A stretch of 64,000 bases of DNA. It comes from Hirudo medicinalis. Taxonomy: Eukaryota > Annelida > Clitellata > Hirudinida > Hirudinidae. Positions 34,301-47,300 of the stretch are shown in pieces. Within the stretch, counting starts at the first letter, position 1. Each line of letters begins with the position of its first letter. Below the pieces are notes generated by a model, which worked only from the letters and a program-made list of their open reading frames with translations, was not told the DNA's origin and searched no databases. Location: NCBI GenBank assembly GCA_011800805.1, contig MPNW01000461.1, positions 1 to 64,000 on the forward strand, written 5' to 3'. A program made the translations under genes and the position numbers.

Positions 34301-37300
34301 GATAATATTAAAAGGGAAAGGTAACTAATTCTTCAAATTATGCCACTTTTTGCAAATCCATCTGAAAATGAGGTCCATATTTGCTGGATTGCTGAACATG
34401 GAATAATATAACTTATCGTTCATGATAACTTTTATATTTATTGCAAGCAACAGTTACCAACGTGTTGAATGACAAGTGATGCATCCGACGTTAGGTATGC
34501 GGCACCACATAATTTAACCAATGTTATTAATAGTAATGTAACGACAAAGAGGATTGAAGTAAGAATAATAATCTTGTAATGATTAGTTAATAATAACTGC
34601 ACACAAGCACATTTGCTTAATACAAAGCACACGAGAAGTTAAACGTCAGCTCGGGTCTTAAATACGGTAACCGGCCATTAAACAACGAACCACGACCGTC
34701 TTGAGATGATTGTGACCCCCCATGGTCCTCAGGGCATGGCCTTCGTCAATAGGACTTGACAAGAAATAATTTGGGTAGAAAGCTCCGCAGAGAAGGATCT
34801 GATGATGAAGCACTTGTGATGGTTAAAATTAATTACAAAAATTATAACATTCAAATGCTTCATAATGTACATTCATAGCGGTCGACAAATGCAATGTTGC
34901 TCCTGTTATAGATTAACATCCATCACATAATTAGAAATAGTTAAAAATAGTTATAGACCATTAAAATGGAAATGCATGAGGATTAGCATCATCACCATCA
35001 TCAGTACCACCAACAAGGAACCAGCTTCTTCGGCAACTTGTATTTAGTAATTCTATTAAAGTTCCTTGCATAACCAAAATTATTTTTGCTGCAGTGTCCA
35101 AGATGTCGGCTCACATCTTGTCTTTAGTTGAGCAGTTATCACATTTGATGATTTGCAATTATTTGGATTTAGTTATGTTTAGCTTCCATTTTGATTTGCC
35201 CAATGAGACTTAAGCCTATTTCTCAATAACAGTAATAACCATAACAACAACAACAACATTAGTGACAATAATCATCATAAAGTTGATAAAGATAACCTTT
35301 AGCAGGAACTGATTCTTGGTGTCCTGCATGTCAAGTGGCCTGTAGTCCTGAGGAAGACAAATGTGGAAATCTTTCTCCAACCTCCTCTTGAGCTCTTCCG
35401 ACAGGACTTTGACCTGGTTTTACAATCACCAAAATGTATTATTATGAAATGTATTATTACTAATTAACTATTTATTGATAAGTGTCCTTAACAATATGCT
35501 GTTGTTCTTTTAATAACAGCTTAATACATTCAGTTTAAATATAATCTTGATGTTATAAAATCCAAATAATCATAAACTTATAATATGCTAATTATCTCCA
35601 ACCTCTCTCAGCCTCTTGAGCTCAATGAAATGCTGCCTGCACCAATGCTGTTCCTCACCCAGTGATGCAAACTTTTCTATGGATTTCAAGTGCTCCCAGG
35701 CCTGAAATGAATATTAACGAGATGGCCGATGAAGAAGAAGATGGTGATGATGATGATAAGTTATGATGATAAGTCATGGTGATGATGGTAAGTTATGGTG
35801 CCAGATTGGTCTAGGGGCTCAGGTGGAATAACCACAAGATCAAAACCAAGTCTCTAGGTTATGATAGGTTGGACAAAAACAAGTTTTTCTAACTTTAATT
35901 CACTCATTTTCATCAACATCATCATCATCATCTAGATCTTGTAATTATTCATCAGTTACTTATTCAGCATGGTTCATCCCAATGTTGACACAAATGTGTA
36001 AGCAATAAATTATTTTTTCATCAGGGACTTTTGGTTTCCATTTTAAGTTAGCATACAGTCTCACTTGAATAAATATGTTGGCATTTGTGATGTCATCAAG
36101 TTCATTAGCGTAACTACTCAACTACTGACATTGTCATCATTAAAACCATGCATCAACCCAACTCTGAAATCCAACCTTATAAGCAAAGTAACAGGCCAAA
36201 CTGTCACTCATCGAGTTGTTGGACCATTTCAACTTGTTCCTGTTTTACACAACAATCATTATCATCAACTCCAGCAACATCACTATCATAATCACGGTGA
36301 AAGTTCATCTCACTGGTATGACTCAAGCTTCAAGTGGTTTGGATGTACAAAGATGCTCGGAACGGAGTGTAGTGAGCCTGTGAATGTCAGGAGGATGTCA
36401 TTTAAGAAATAAACGTCACATTCGAAAATAAATCGTGCATTACTCGGTTTGTTTTAAATTATTTAAATTTATTCTTTGATCTTGTCGTTTGATTTTCCTT
36501 TATTAAATCTTGAATTTAAATGCTTTATACATTTATTTATGCACACTTCAGAGCATTAAAGAAGGATGGGTGGTCAAACAAATAGCAAACTTATCAAGAA
36601 GAAGATGAATTAAATTGGTTTTCAAATCGAAAATTAAACTCCTTCTCATTAAAAACTAAGGAAAAGCATCATTGATCAGTGACAGGCTCAATAATTTACA
36701 CCTGCTTGATAATTTACACCTGCTTAATAATTTACACCTGCTTAATAATTTACACCTGCTTGATAATTTACACCTGCTTGATAATTTAGATCAAAAGATA
36801 ATAATTTATTCAAAAATAGTCACCAATTATGATAGTCTCCTCCAACAGGCCGACCGAATACCCGAGAAGGACGAGCTTTCCTATGCGGGTGTCCACGGGC
36901 AAGCCGGCCAGCACCTTCCCCATGAAGGTCAACTCTCCGTCGTGAAGGTCGGTCGTCAGGGGGCTCAGTGCCCCTTCCTGATATGTTAATGCGATGATGA
37001 CATTTACCCAAAGACAAATGAAATATTGTAGTTAATATTAAACAAAGTACTCATATTGTTTTACTGCATTAAGATGATTGAAAATTAATGACAATGTTCA
37101 GTGGCTAAATTGACATCATTTTACGATGGTGACCATACTCACACACACACACTCAAAAACACTCATAACACTCTCAGGCAGAATAATGTCAGAAATTATT
37201 TTCTGAGGTAAGTTTAAACAATAAAAATAAAATTGCTGTTTGTGACACACTTCTTGTTGTGCTTGTTTTGAAGAAAATTTAAAAATGCCAAATTAATGTT

Positions 37301-40300
37301 AACAATAATAATAATATATATTGATCTATATCTTTCATTGTCACATATTTGTTAGTTTTTCCATGTTTTCTTCATTTTTCATTGTTATCATAAATTTTCT
37401 CGTGTTCGTTAGCAATAAAATGTCGCATTCTCTCTCAGTTTATGTAAAGACTCTTTCATACTTGTCACCACAATTATGTCATTTTGTAACCAATTATCCC
37501 CTAGACGGGAATTATATTCCCTCGGGACACACCATGAATTTTTTGTGTTTTTTTTGGGGGTTTTTCATTCAGAGTTTTGAAATAAATAAATAATAACAAA
37601 AGTAAATACCTTTATTATGATAAAATGACTTATCAATAGTAACAAAAGCATAGGCAACAACAAAAATAATAATAATAACAAAACACACCTCCTTCAATAT
37701 GAGCACAGTCTTCTCAATGCTCCTGAGGTCGGGTGGTGATATTGTGAGTGCGAGAACCTCCTTTGGACTTCCCATGTTCAACAGCTTCGACTTCAGCACC
37801 ACGTGGTCCAGGGGGCTTGTCTGTTACCATGGTGACAACGACAAGGATATTGGTGGTTATTATTATATAGATGTAATTGTATGAGAGTTTGTTATCACAA
37901 TCAGATTTATTGGAAATGTTAAAAGATGGGTTACATTTCATTGTCCCAGCAAATAAATTTTGTTTTCCATTGTTTTAGGAGTAACAATTTATTTGTATTT
38001 GTTAATTCACAAAATGCCATATCAGGACAGCACAATGCTAATCTTAGAAACAAAGACTTTGTTAAAATATTTAATAATAAATATGTTAATTAACATTATC
38101 ATATTATAAATATTTAACAAATAAGAACTTGACCAGCATCTCGGGAATGTCAAAGTCCTCGAGGGTTTGGAAGAAATAATACTCGACCATGCGATAAACA
38201 ATGCCATCTGCCACTCTCCCTGCTCTGCCTGTATGGATGATGATGATGATTAGGATCACATTAGTGCATTAATGATCACAAATATTATGCAAATAATAAC
38301 AACTTGAGTGTGCAGAGGCTTGCATTCCTCTGAGCAACAGTAAAAGCAAGACTAAGCTCGCACTGCCACAAAGCACCCCTCTGAGTTGGTGGTGTATAAA
38401 TGGTGTAAGTGACCCTGAATGCTTATGCTTATAAATATGCAATACATAAATAAACTTAATACTACTATTGTTACAATCGACCAAAAGAATAACAAGCACA
38501 ATTAGCATGTATCCTTAGCAATAACAACCTTTCCTCTGAGCACAGCTGCTTTTTGATGCCCATTGGAGTTTGAGGCTTGAATAATTGCTTGATATGTTGA
38601 AAACCATGCTCTTTGTCAGGCAGAAATCTATCACTGCAATGTTATCATCACAATCATCAGTGAAAATTGTTCATTCTTCCTAGATTTAACAAATTCAAAA
38701 GTCCCATCTATTCACCATAATCATCATCATCAGCAGCATTCCTTTCTTACCATATTTAACATCAGCACCGTGATGGAGCTCTCGGCAATGTTGGTCGCCA
38801 GGATCACCTGAGATTAAACAAAAGGAAGAGGTGCACAGGGCAGAGTTATTAAACATCAAGAGTTCAAAGATCACGACTCACAAACTCAACAAAAGCACAA
38901 ATGACAACTATGAATTATTAGCATCTAAGAATGTAAAACTGGCTTAAAACATCACGCATTCAATAAATCAAGCCGTACGAACTAATTACAGTCATCGAGT
39001 AAATATTCGTTACTCCTAAACAAATGCACCTTCCTCTGGTCGTCCTTTGTCTGCACAAAGACGCTGGCCTGCTCCTCGGATGGAATTGCAGAATGGAGCC
39101 TTTTCAATTCCAGTCTTAAAAAATAAACAAACCTTGTAACCAAGGTGTTGTTGACATTAATGACAAACATGAGGGCAAGAAACGAGATTCTAATTGTAGG
39201 TTCACAGCAGCCATCTCGACTAGGACACGGTTCTAAAGTGTGAAGGTGAAAAAAGGAGAGCAACCAAAATGCACGTTGGATTGTTGCTATGACGACATGA
39301 TGAAGAAGGGGAAGACGACAAGGGATACCTGTGCTCCTCGACATAAGGTTCCAACATGAGCTTCATGTCCTCAATTTCTTCGAGACCTGTTCATCAGGTT
39401 CATTGGACGTTGATTTTTTGAATATTTATGAGATTCCCACTTTAAGCCTCACAACAATCAACAACTGCTCACCTGGCAAGAAGACCAGCACTGAGCCTCT
39501 CTTGGAGACATGCTTCCTGATAATGATTATTGTGATGTAAACAGGAGATTAGAACTTAAGGCAAATGAATTGCAGTATATTATTAATAAAATTAAACTCA
39601 AATATTCCCAGCTAAACATTCTCAAAGTCAATGTAATAATCAAGATGGTGTTCAACTAACATCTGAACAGCAAACAAATAACATCACCAAAGTCGTGACC
39701 AGACAATGAACGTAATAATAATTGATCGACAAATAATCGTTAACAACAACCAATCATTTTCGACTCACATCCTTTCTTCACTGGTGAACGACAAAATGAG
39801 GTTCACGGCCAGCTTCACAAGACACATGCGAAGTCTTGGTTCCTCGTCTCTTTCAGGGATCTTTGGAAAGGAATGTGACATCCTATCATAACATTACTAC
39901 CGTAACCTTTAAAATATTGCCAATGTCATAATCACCTCTTCATTGAAGTTTAAATCATCCAGGTACATCTCAGTGACATCATAGGTATCACCGACCACCT
40001 TGACGATGGATGGCTCCTCGATTTCACCCGTCGGGGTTTTGAACCTGAGGTACTCGCGGTACAATGGGAGCTCCAATGTGGCCGACATCAGGATCACCTG
40101 GACAACATTATTGGCACTTGCAATGACGATGATGATGATGATAAGGGGCACTGTAGTAACAATGAAGAGAAGCAGAATTCCTATGCTGGTTATCATTAAA
40201 AAGTGAATAATAATTATGTGAGTCATAACCAAGACTACATTCGATAAAGAAAAATAAAAATTCTTGTCACTTTAATAACCATAATTCCATTAAAATCACC

Positions 40301-42779
40301 TCATTGTTCCAATTAATTACTGATTCATTGACTTCATTATTGTCATGGTTCACATCATCATCATCATCATCATCACCCACCTTGGTCCTTGTTGACATGG
40401 TCCTCATGAGTTTTCTAACCACAAAGAGGCAGAAGTCTGTATCCTGACCTCTGTCATGAACCTGGAATCAAATGGCATCAACATCACTTAAGTATTAAGT
40501 TAATAATATGGATGATATTCACAACATTTGATTTCCCTTTCTGTTACAAACTCTATCGTCATCATCAGTTTTATTTATTTATGTTTTATTATAAGTTCCA
40601 AGTAATCTTAAAATTAAGCTCAATCAATAGAGTGAGACATCTTAGTTAATCATGGGGAAAGTAATCTCATTAGGATGTAAAAAATCATCAGCTTGGCCAT
40701 CACAATCACCACGTCCAATCATCACCAACCTCATCAAGTATGATGTGAGTGTACTCATTCATCCTCTTTGCTGTTATTAACTTCTGCAGGAAAACACCAA
40801 TTGTGCAGAACAAAATCCTTGTGTCGCTGCTGGCTTCTTTATCGAGTCCTACCTGTGGCGACAGCAACGATGATGATGGTAATAAATATAATGACAATAA
40901 TACCCAAGAAAGAGGGTTAACTGGAAAGTTATATCCAGAATGCAACCGCTAGTAAAATTTCTGCAATTTCTTATAAATACACATTGCAGACGCAATAACA
41001 TGCCACAAGACCAATGCAACTTTTAACTGACCAATTGGGTCATTCTTCCTCAAAACGTTGTATGGTATGGAAAGGTTTTTAAGTTCGGTGACTAATGACT
41101 TGTGATGGTGATGATGATAATGATATTGTCTCATTAAACAACAAAATAGTTAGAAAGTAAATGATTAAAACCCTTTTTAAAAGCAATACATGTAAAACAT
41201 GAAACAACAAAATCCCATGAGAGAACCACATTACATCATCATCCAAGGATGATTTACTGGACTGCAGTTGAAAATAACATCATCCACACTATAACCACCA
41301 TCATCACCAAAAGCACTACTCACTTGATAACCACAGATTGATCCCACTTGCCACTCATTTTCAGCACAAACCCTCCTCGCCACACTGATGGCAGCAATTC
41401 TCCTCGGTTGGGTCACAACAATGTTGCAGTGCTTTCCTCGGGACACGTAGTCATCCAATATGAACTGACACACCTGGGTGCTCTTTCCGCACCCCGTACC
41501 CCCTTGGACGATCGACACTTGTTTGGACTCCACCATCTCCAAGATCTGCAGAGTTATTCACTTTTTATAACAAAAGATCTAATTTCAACATTTAATACAT
41601 ATATAATGCAAGTATTACAATTTTAAATCAATCCAGTGAACTGTGCTTTAGTTTTGGAATGCAAATAATTCATGATAATGTTTTAGAAGTGAGATTATTA
41701 AAAACTTCTACCCGGCCAAAGTACTGAGAACATGAATACAAACACACCTGATGCTTGTACCCAGTGATGGAGAGTTTAGGATCAAATTGACTCTTAAAGT
41801 TGTACCGACTGTAAAGCTCTGCCACCTCTTTTTCATTTTCCAAGTCAACCTCATCACAATCCATCGGAACCTCTGACCTCGAACAATTTATGTCTGAGAA
41901 TCCCTCCAACTGCTCCAATCTGCCCGACTGGCTACTAACAGAATCCGCGACAGGCTTTATATTCTGAAGTTCATTCAGAGGGTAACATTATTTCTAAATC
42001 ATTTTATAACAATTACAATTTGTCAGAATGATGGAGTATTTTAAATCATTCTCCTGCTAGAAAAATGAAAATGTTTCAATCTCAATGGAAAATGCTGCAA
42101 GTGAAAAACTTAATTTATGTGAATTCTTTACAAACATATCTTGGATGTATTTAGAATATTACAATTATTTAGAATATTACACAATGAGTGGTAAACTTAA
42201 TTACATTTTGAAATTCTTCAAACTCTCTTCTTCTGAATTCCTCGGCATAATTTTCAGCAGTTTCCGTCCTGAAAAAATTAAAGACATAACAGCTTCATCA
42301 GCAACATCTTGGCTCAGTTGGGCTAGGCATGACATCAATCAATTGTTACAGAATGAGAATTTAATTACTTTGCTTTATATAATTTAGACAAAGTTGGGAG
42401 AACAAAACTTTTGTTGGCTGATAGGCCCTTGATAGTTTACATAAGCAATCTAATGTTGCAAACGATTGCCACAGGTTCAAGTAATAAGTAAAAAAGAGGA
42501 ATATCAATGCAGTGGCAAACTCTGGTACTGTCAATAATCTTTAGTAGAACAGTTAACAAAAAGTTACATTCTTTAACATTGCAAGTTCAATAACTTTTGT
42601 TTTCCCCAATTGTTCTTTGACAAATCATAAAAATGTTACAATCATTAACTTACAATCCACTGCTTCAAGACTTACCTCCTGTTATTCGGTGGTCTAAACA
42701 CATAATGTCTTTCAACTGTGGCTGGCTCCAGCACGAGAACTTGTGCATTTTGGTTAGCTCGGCTGGATGACGCATGCAT
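28369..42779 (-). CDS. TDRD9: TDRD9 piRNA-pathway DExH helicase with Tudor domain (one-base deletion in exon 12)
   Basis: 37 exons, all phases matching except exon 12: 42676-42779, 42205-42268, 41748-41963, 41324-41545, 40730-40852, 40381-40461, 39936-40097, 39769-39860, 39473-39516, 39329-39386, 39030-39114, 38751-38807, 38529-38633, 38134-38228, 37689-37820, 36824-36977, 36314-36377, 36176-36239, 35603-35701, 35297-35413, 34691-34798, 33897-34009, 33691-33765, 33129-33239, 32876-32936, 32090-32209, 31909-32013, 31642-31731, 31267-31392, 30856-30984, 30396-30587, 30245-30304, 29729-29952, 29316-29436, 28993-29099, 28791-28857, 28369-28569. The sum is 4148 nt, one short of 1383 codons. Helicase motifs: GGTGCGKST (I, about 143), DEVH (II, split by intron 5), SAT (III), ATNIAESS (V), QRKGRAGR (VI). 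The Tudor region has 'GHFWGTY' (about 873), 'CLAPFTDED' and 'VFFLDYGNQSDVE'. TDRD9/Spindle-E acts in germ cells to silence transposons with PIWI proteins. Length matches the family (about 1380 residues). Confidence 0.93.
30036..30206 (+). repeat. Hairpin interspersed repeat in TDRD9 intron
   Basis: Full-length copy from 'gagtgccttatgtgtctg' through 'gcgctccccggtggtgcagg' to the variant end 'cccccccagccaaccagc'. It ends about 40 bp from a 60-nt TDRD9 exon (30245-30304). Confidence 0.85.
31445..31550. repeat. About 40-bp AT-rich tandem repeat in TDRD9 intron
   Basis: Three imperfect copies of 'caagaatttatattactgat' plus 'attaataattct'. Confidence 0.75.
32537..32712 (+). repeat. Hairpin interspersed repeat in TDRD9 intron
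   Basis: Copy with a duplicated 5' start ('catttatatagtgccatata', then 'catttatatagcgctccttc') and the conserved end 'cattcggccaacctatatgc'. The hairpin reads AGCGC...GCGCT as in other copies. Confidence 0.85.
36689..36790. repeat. 18-bp minisatellite in TDRD9 intron
   Basis: Five to six tandem copies of 'aataatttacacctgctt', with a/g alternation at the first base, ending about 35 bp from exon 36824-36977. Confidence 0.9.
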
Positions 42780-44385
42780 TTTCGTGCTAGTTCAAATATA
42801 CTGTAACTATTTAATACAATACTCAATAATATTTCATCCGTAAACTTGAATAAAAAAAAACACCAAACCAAATACAAAGCGAAGGACTTACTCGTACAAA
42901 CCGCGAAAAGCCGTATAATAATAAAGTGTCGGCTAATTTCTCAAACTCAAATTCTTAATTCAGCTGTTCCTAAAAAATAAACCTCATTTAATTATTTTTA
43001 AATTGGCTATGTCAAATGAAGGTGTTTATTTGACCATTTAAAAGTCTTTAAGGACGTGCTTCATTTTCTATATAAAAAAAACAATCGAAGTGTTTAATAA
43101 AAATGATTTAAATTAATAATATTTCAATTGTTTATACTTAATAGACAGTTAAATGACGCCACGTTCCGAGGGGTTTAGGAATCTGTGACGTAACGTTTCG
43201 AAACGGGATTAAAAAATCGCCATAGGAGAATATGAAACCATTAACTCATGAATTTCAATCATTTTAGTGATTAGCTATTTAAAAAACAACAATAGTTTGG
43301 CTGCCGCTTTTTGGGAGACAACTCGGAACATTATCAATATTTTCAAAGACGTTTGTTTAGCTAGTTTAGTTAGGGAAGGGGAACCGAAATAAAGGTCTCG
43401 ATTACAACCCAGAAACAATTCTGGGCATGAATACAGCGAAACCACAATGATTCCCATCGTTTCCTTGAGGTAACCTTCCTCCACTGAAGAAACCACAACC
43501 TCTCGAGCCTTCGCAAACAAATTGAAATATATCCACTCAGAACTTTTGTTTACTTCTGTTTATTAATTTTTCTAAAGTTGAGATCTCGACGAGTGCAGCA
43601 CAACCCCATTGGAGAAGTTAAATCATTTACAATTGGACATTCACAAATTGGAGGGTACTTTACAATTGATTTGGATTTGCATTGAAGAATTTAATACCAA
43701 TTTCTAGAAAAAAGTTCTCATGCTTTCCAGAATGCAATGAAATATGGTTAAGAGGTGTGTGGAAAACAAATTGACAATGAACTAAGAAATCCCAAAAAAT
43801 GAAAACAAAATTTGTGAGCTATACAAATTCACTGGAGTAGCCTGATCGCATTCTCAAGACATATTTTGATGCACCTCAGAAAAAGATGTGATAAGGACTA
43901 AAAAACACTTTTGCGATAATTGCCCAAGTATTAAATAATTAATATATGCCTTTAATGATATTAGTTAAAAATTTAAACATTTATAATAGTGAAGGCACAA
44001 CAAGCAAAATGCAGAGATGTGCTGACATAAAAAGATCCAAAGCACTTAAGGCACACTGCTGCAAACGAAAATGCATCGTAAATAACATGAAGAATAAGAA
44101 ATAGATGTGATTGCTAATAATAATAACATGATGCTAATAACGCAAAATAGGCAACAGAATAATTATATTAGTTATGAAACAAAATAAATAAAATTATTCA
44201 AATAAGTTGCAGATTCCAAATGGTCGCTGATGCAATCTCCAGAGATGATAATGAACGTAAGCAGGTAGTGAAAGTAGCAATAAACACAATTAAAATAAAG
44301 AATTTTGCACGCAGAAATATACAAGCCATAGCACATTTCCTACTTCAAGACAAATATCTTCATCAAAATACTGCTCGGAGAAGAA
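42780..44385. other. Intergenic region between TDRD9 and the POMGNT1-like gene
   Basis: Holds the TDRD9 promoter/5' UTR side and the 3' UTR of the POMGNT1-like gene. No other supported exon. The minus-strand frame 43275-43520 shows no domain. Confidence 0.45.
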
Positions 44386-47300
44386 CTATAAAATTTCATT
44401 TTTGCCGAGGTACCTCAAGAACCTGCTCCTCGAGCCGACGAAAAAGACTTGTATGCCCGTCCTATGGCTGAATCTGAGAGGATATTCTTTATTTTAATGA
44501 ACATGTGGCAACTTGCATAACATCAACATAACACTCATGTAAAAACAGTGCAAGTTGTAGTTGTTACTACTATCAATACTAGTAATCATAGTAATAATAA
44601 CAATAATAATAATAACAATAATAATAATAACAATAATGATAATAAAAATAAATATGCACAAGTTAAGCAGACCCACGTTGATCAACACTGAGGATTTAAA
44701 CTCAAACTTAATTTGATAAACTTTGATGCATCGATGGATGTGAATCCACAAAGAAATCATAGAGCAAAAAAAAAAACTGAAAGCAATGAGAGGATGGATA
44801 CCTGAAGATTCCCTTATAAAGCCCAACAATGTCGTGATTGTCTGCTGAGGTTGAAATGAAGAAACACGCAACAAGTTCGGTCAAGTTTCCGTAGTCATCC
44901 TCGTGCGACTGACTGAAGATTGAGACGACATTTTTCCTGGGGTTTTTTTAAACAAATATTCAAGTATCAGCAACAATTCTAAAATATCAGTGTAAATGAA
45001 TAAGTAGATCAATTGGCAGGAACAAATTATAACAAAATATGAAAGAATTCCCAAATCGCCTTAGAAACACCTTCAACTAAGTTCACTTAATTATAAGTAA
45101 TCATACAATACAATAATTGTGAATAAAATATGAATAAGACTAAACCATTTCATCTATTTTATTTATAGGTGCAATCAGTGATGTCAATACTGACAATATC
45201 AAAACTATTTGCATCATATCATCACCACCACCACAGCCATCACAATCAACCTACTTCATTGGCGAGGATACATTGCAGTCTTGGCTAAGGTTCCTGAAGA
45301 TGATGGCATTGGTGAGGAGACTTATGAGTAACTTGTCGTAAGAGTATGAATGGAGAAGATTTATGTTGGCAGGCAGTTTTATGTTGCCCCTGATCAATTA
45401 ATGAGATGATTACTTCCAATTCATTTTGATTAGTTTGGCAAGGGCATCACTTACTGAACGTAAGACCTGACAAGAGGGGAGGTGCCCTTGTGCCCCGGGG
45501 TTGAGGGATGACGGGCAACGTACGACACGTCCGGTATTATCGCTTCGCCGAGAAGACTGTTGCAATTAACAGGTTTATGGGTGAAAATGAAATAGCGACA
45601 CATTTTCAAACAAGTCAGGAAAACAATCAAGGAATTAGTTGAGTAATCAATCGGCTGATCGACAGATGTATCAATCAATTAGATATTATTGTCAACCAGT
45701 TTCGTGATACCTATTGTTCATGAGGTAGGCAGTCTTAATCATGTAGCTGAGCCTTGGTGGAGTGTCTGTTGATCTGAAGGCCGACAGTTTTGAAGAGGAG
45801 GTCATGCCAAAATATGCTGAGATAATAAATGCTCCTCAATTAATTAATCCAGACTAATATCAGAATTCCTTTTTGATGGGATAGAGGTTAAAATTAATTT
45901 TTAAAAAATTACATCAAACCAAACTGTAATACATCATCATCCTCAGAAATTCAACAACGCAAATGAAAAGACAACTGAATCGAGCACAATTACATAAATT
46001 ACAACAACTGCATGCTTCGTCGTAAATGAACTAAAATAACACAGAAATAAGAAAAGATAGTGCAATGTGTTAACGTAAAAGATGAAAGTAACAATGATGC
46101 TATAAATAACCGTGGTGGTTGTAGGCTCCGACACAGCACAACTTGGCATCTGATGAATGAACTGGGTACAGGTATGCTAGGAACTCCAGGTAATGCTTCA
46201 TTGGAAGTACACCTTCCTCGAGCACTATGACGTTCTGGACAATTACATTCATAATGATTATTCATAAATTAAGATAATGACTCCTTAAACATTAGTCAAT
46301 AAATGTTAATAACCAAATCTACGTTCGGTTAATTAAGCATTGCTTTATTTTTACGTTTTTTTTCTCGGCCTCGCAAACATAAAAAGCATGCAACTTCAGA
46401 AAACCTCTCTGAAAGGTTTAGCGTCGCATGAGGGTCCGAGATCTCCCTGGACATGGATTAAGAAAAGGAAAGCAAAGCAGTCACCAAAAAATGCATCAAC
46501 TCCGAGTAACATCAACAATTAATGTTTTTGTAATTTGCAGTCATTTCACAGATCTGTTCTTCTTTCAGTGGCACTTGTGCGCCCTCCATATTTTGTAAGA
46601 ATGTTGGAGAGCAGAGAGCACAATGTTCATGAGGCTTGATCTTGGGATGCCAGAGCCTGAACGATTTTTCAGCCATCACTCCTCTTCAGTTGCATATGAA
46701 GGCACCTACATCCTACATCTTCAACGTCCACTTGTGAACATCTTGGATGTCATATTTCGAGACCTTCCTGTCATGCTCCCTGTCCAAGTTGAAAACATCT
46801 GAGATAACGGCTACATAACACTATGCAGTTGTCAATTTTCCAAGTTCACAGATCTGGTATTTTAAGTCCCTGCTCCATAGGTTCCTCACCTTCTCTGTAG
46901 AGTTCTGCTAGTAGTCTAGGAGAAGCAATGGAGTACAAATTCTGGCCACAACTCTGAGGATGGATTTATGGGATACAGAATCGAATGCTTTGGTGACGTT
47001 AGCAAATGTCAAATTCAAATTTGGAGTTGTTCTTTTTTTTTTTGAACGATTGATTTGATTAGGAAGATATTTTGTGCAACACCATCCATAGCCTGGACAA
47101 AATGCTCTTTGTCTGGATGACATGGGCCAATATCCCAACAATCTTCCTCCAATGAGGCGATGAAAGAAACAGGCCATCATCGGACCAACAGTGATAGGTG
47201 TGGTATTATATTAGGATTGGAAGCCTCTTCACATTTGGTGTACACGTGACCATTACCACTTTGAATGAAGCAGGAGGGATTCCCAACAGCAGCCAGAGAG

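Noticed and set aside
42665..42877. First TDRD9 exon read in the frame 'FELARKCMRHP...'
   Set aside because: That frame exits in the wrong phase for the next exon; the alternative frame starting at the ATG at 42779 joins all following exons in phase.
43275..43520. 81-codon minus-strand frame upstream of TDRD9
   Set aside because: No similarity to TDRD9 N-termini and no suitable donor; TDRD9 already has an ATG at 42779.
45999..46265. Alternative minus-strand frame over exon 46111-46234
   Set aside because: The frame giving 'VIVLEEGVL' matches the GT13 family and both neighbouring exon phases; the other is a shadow.
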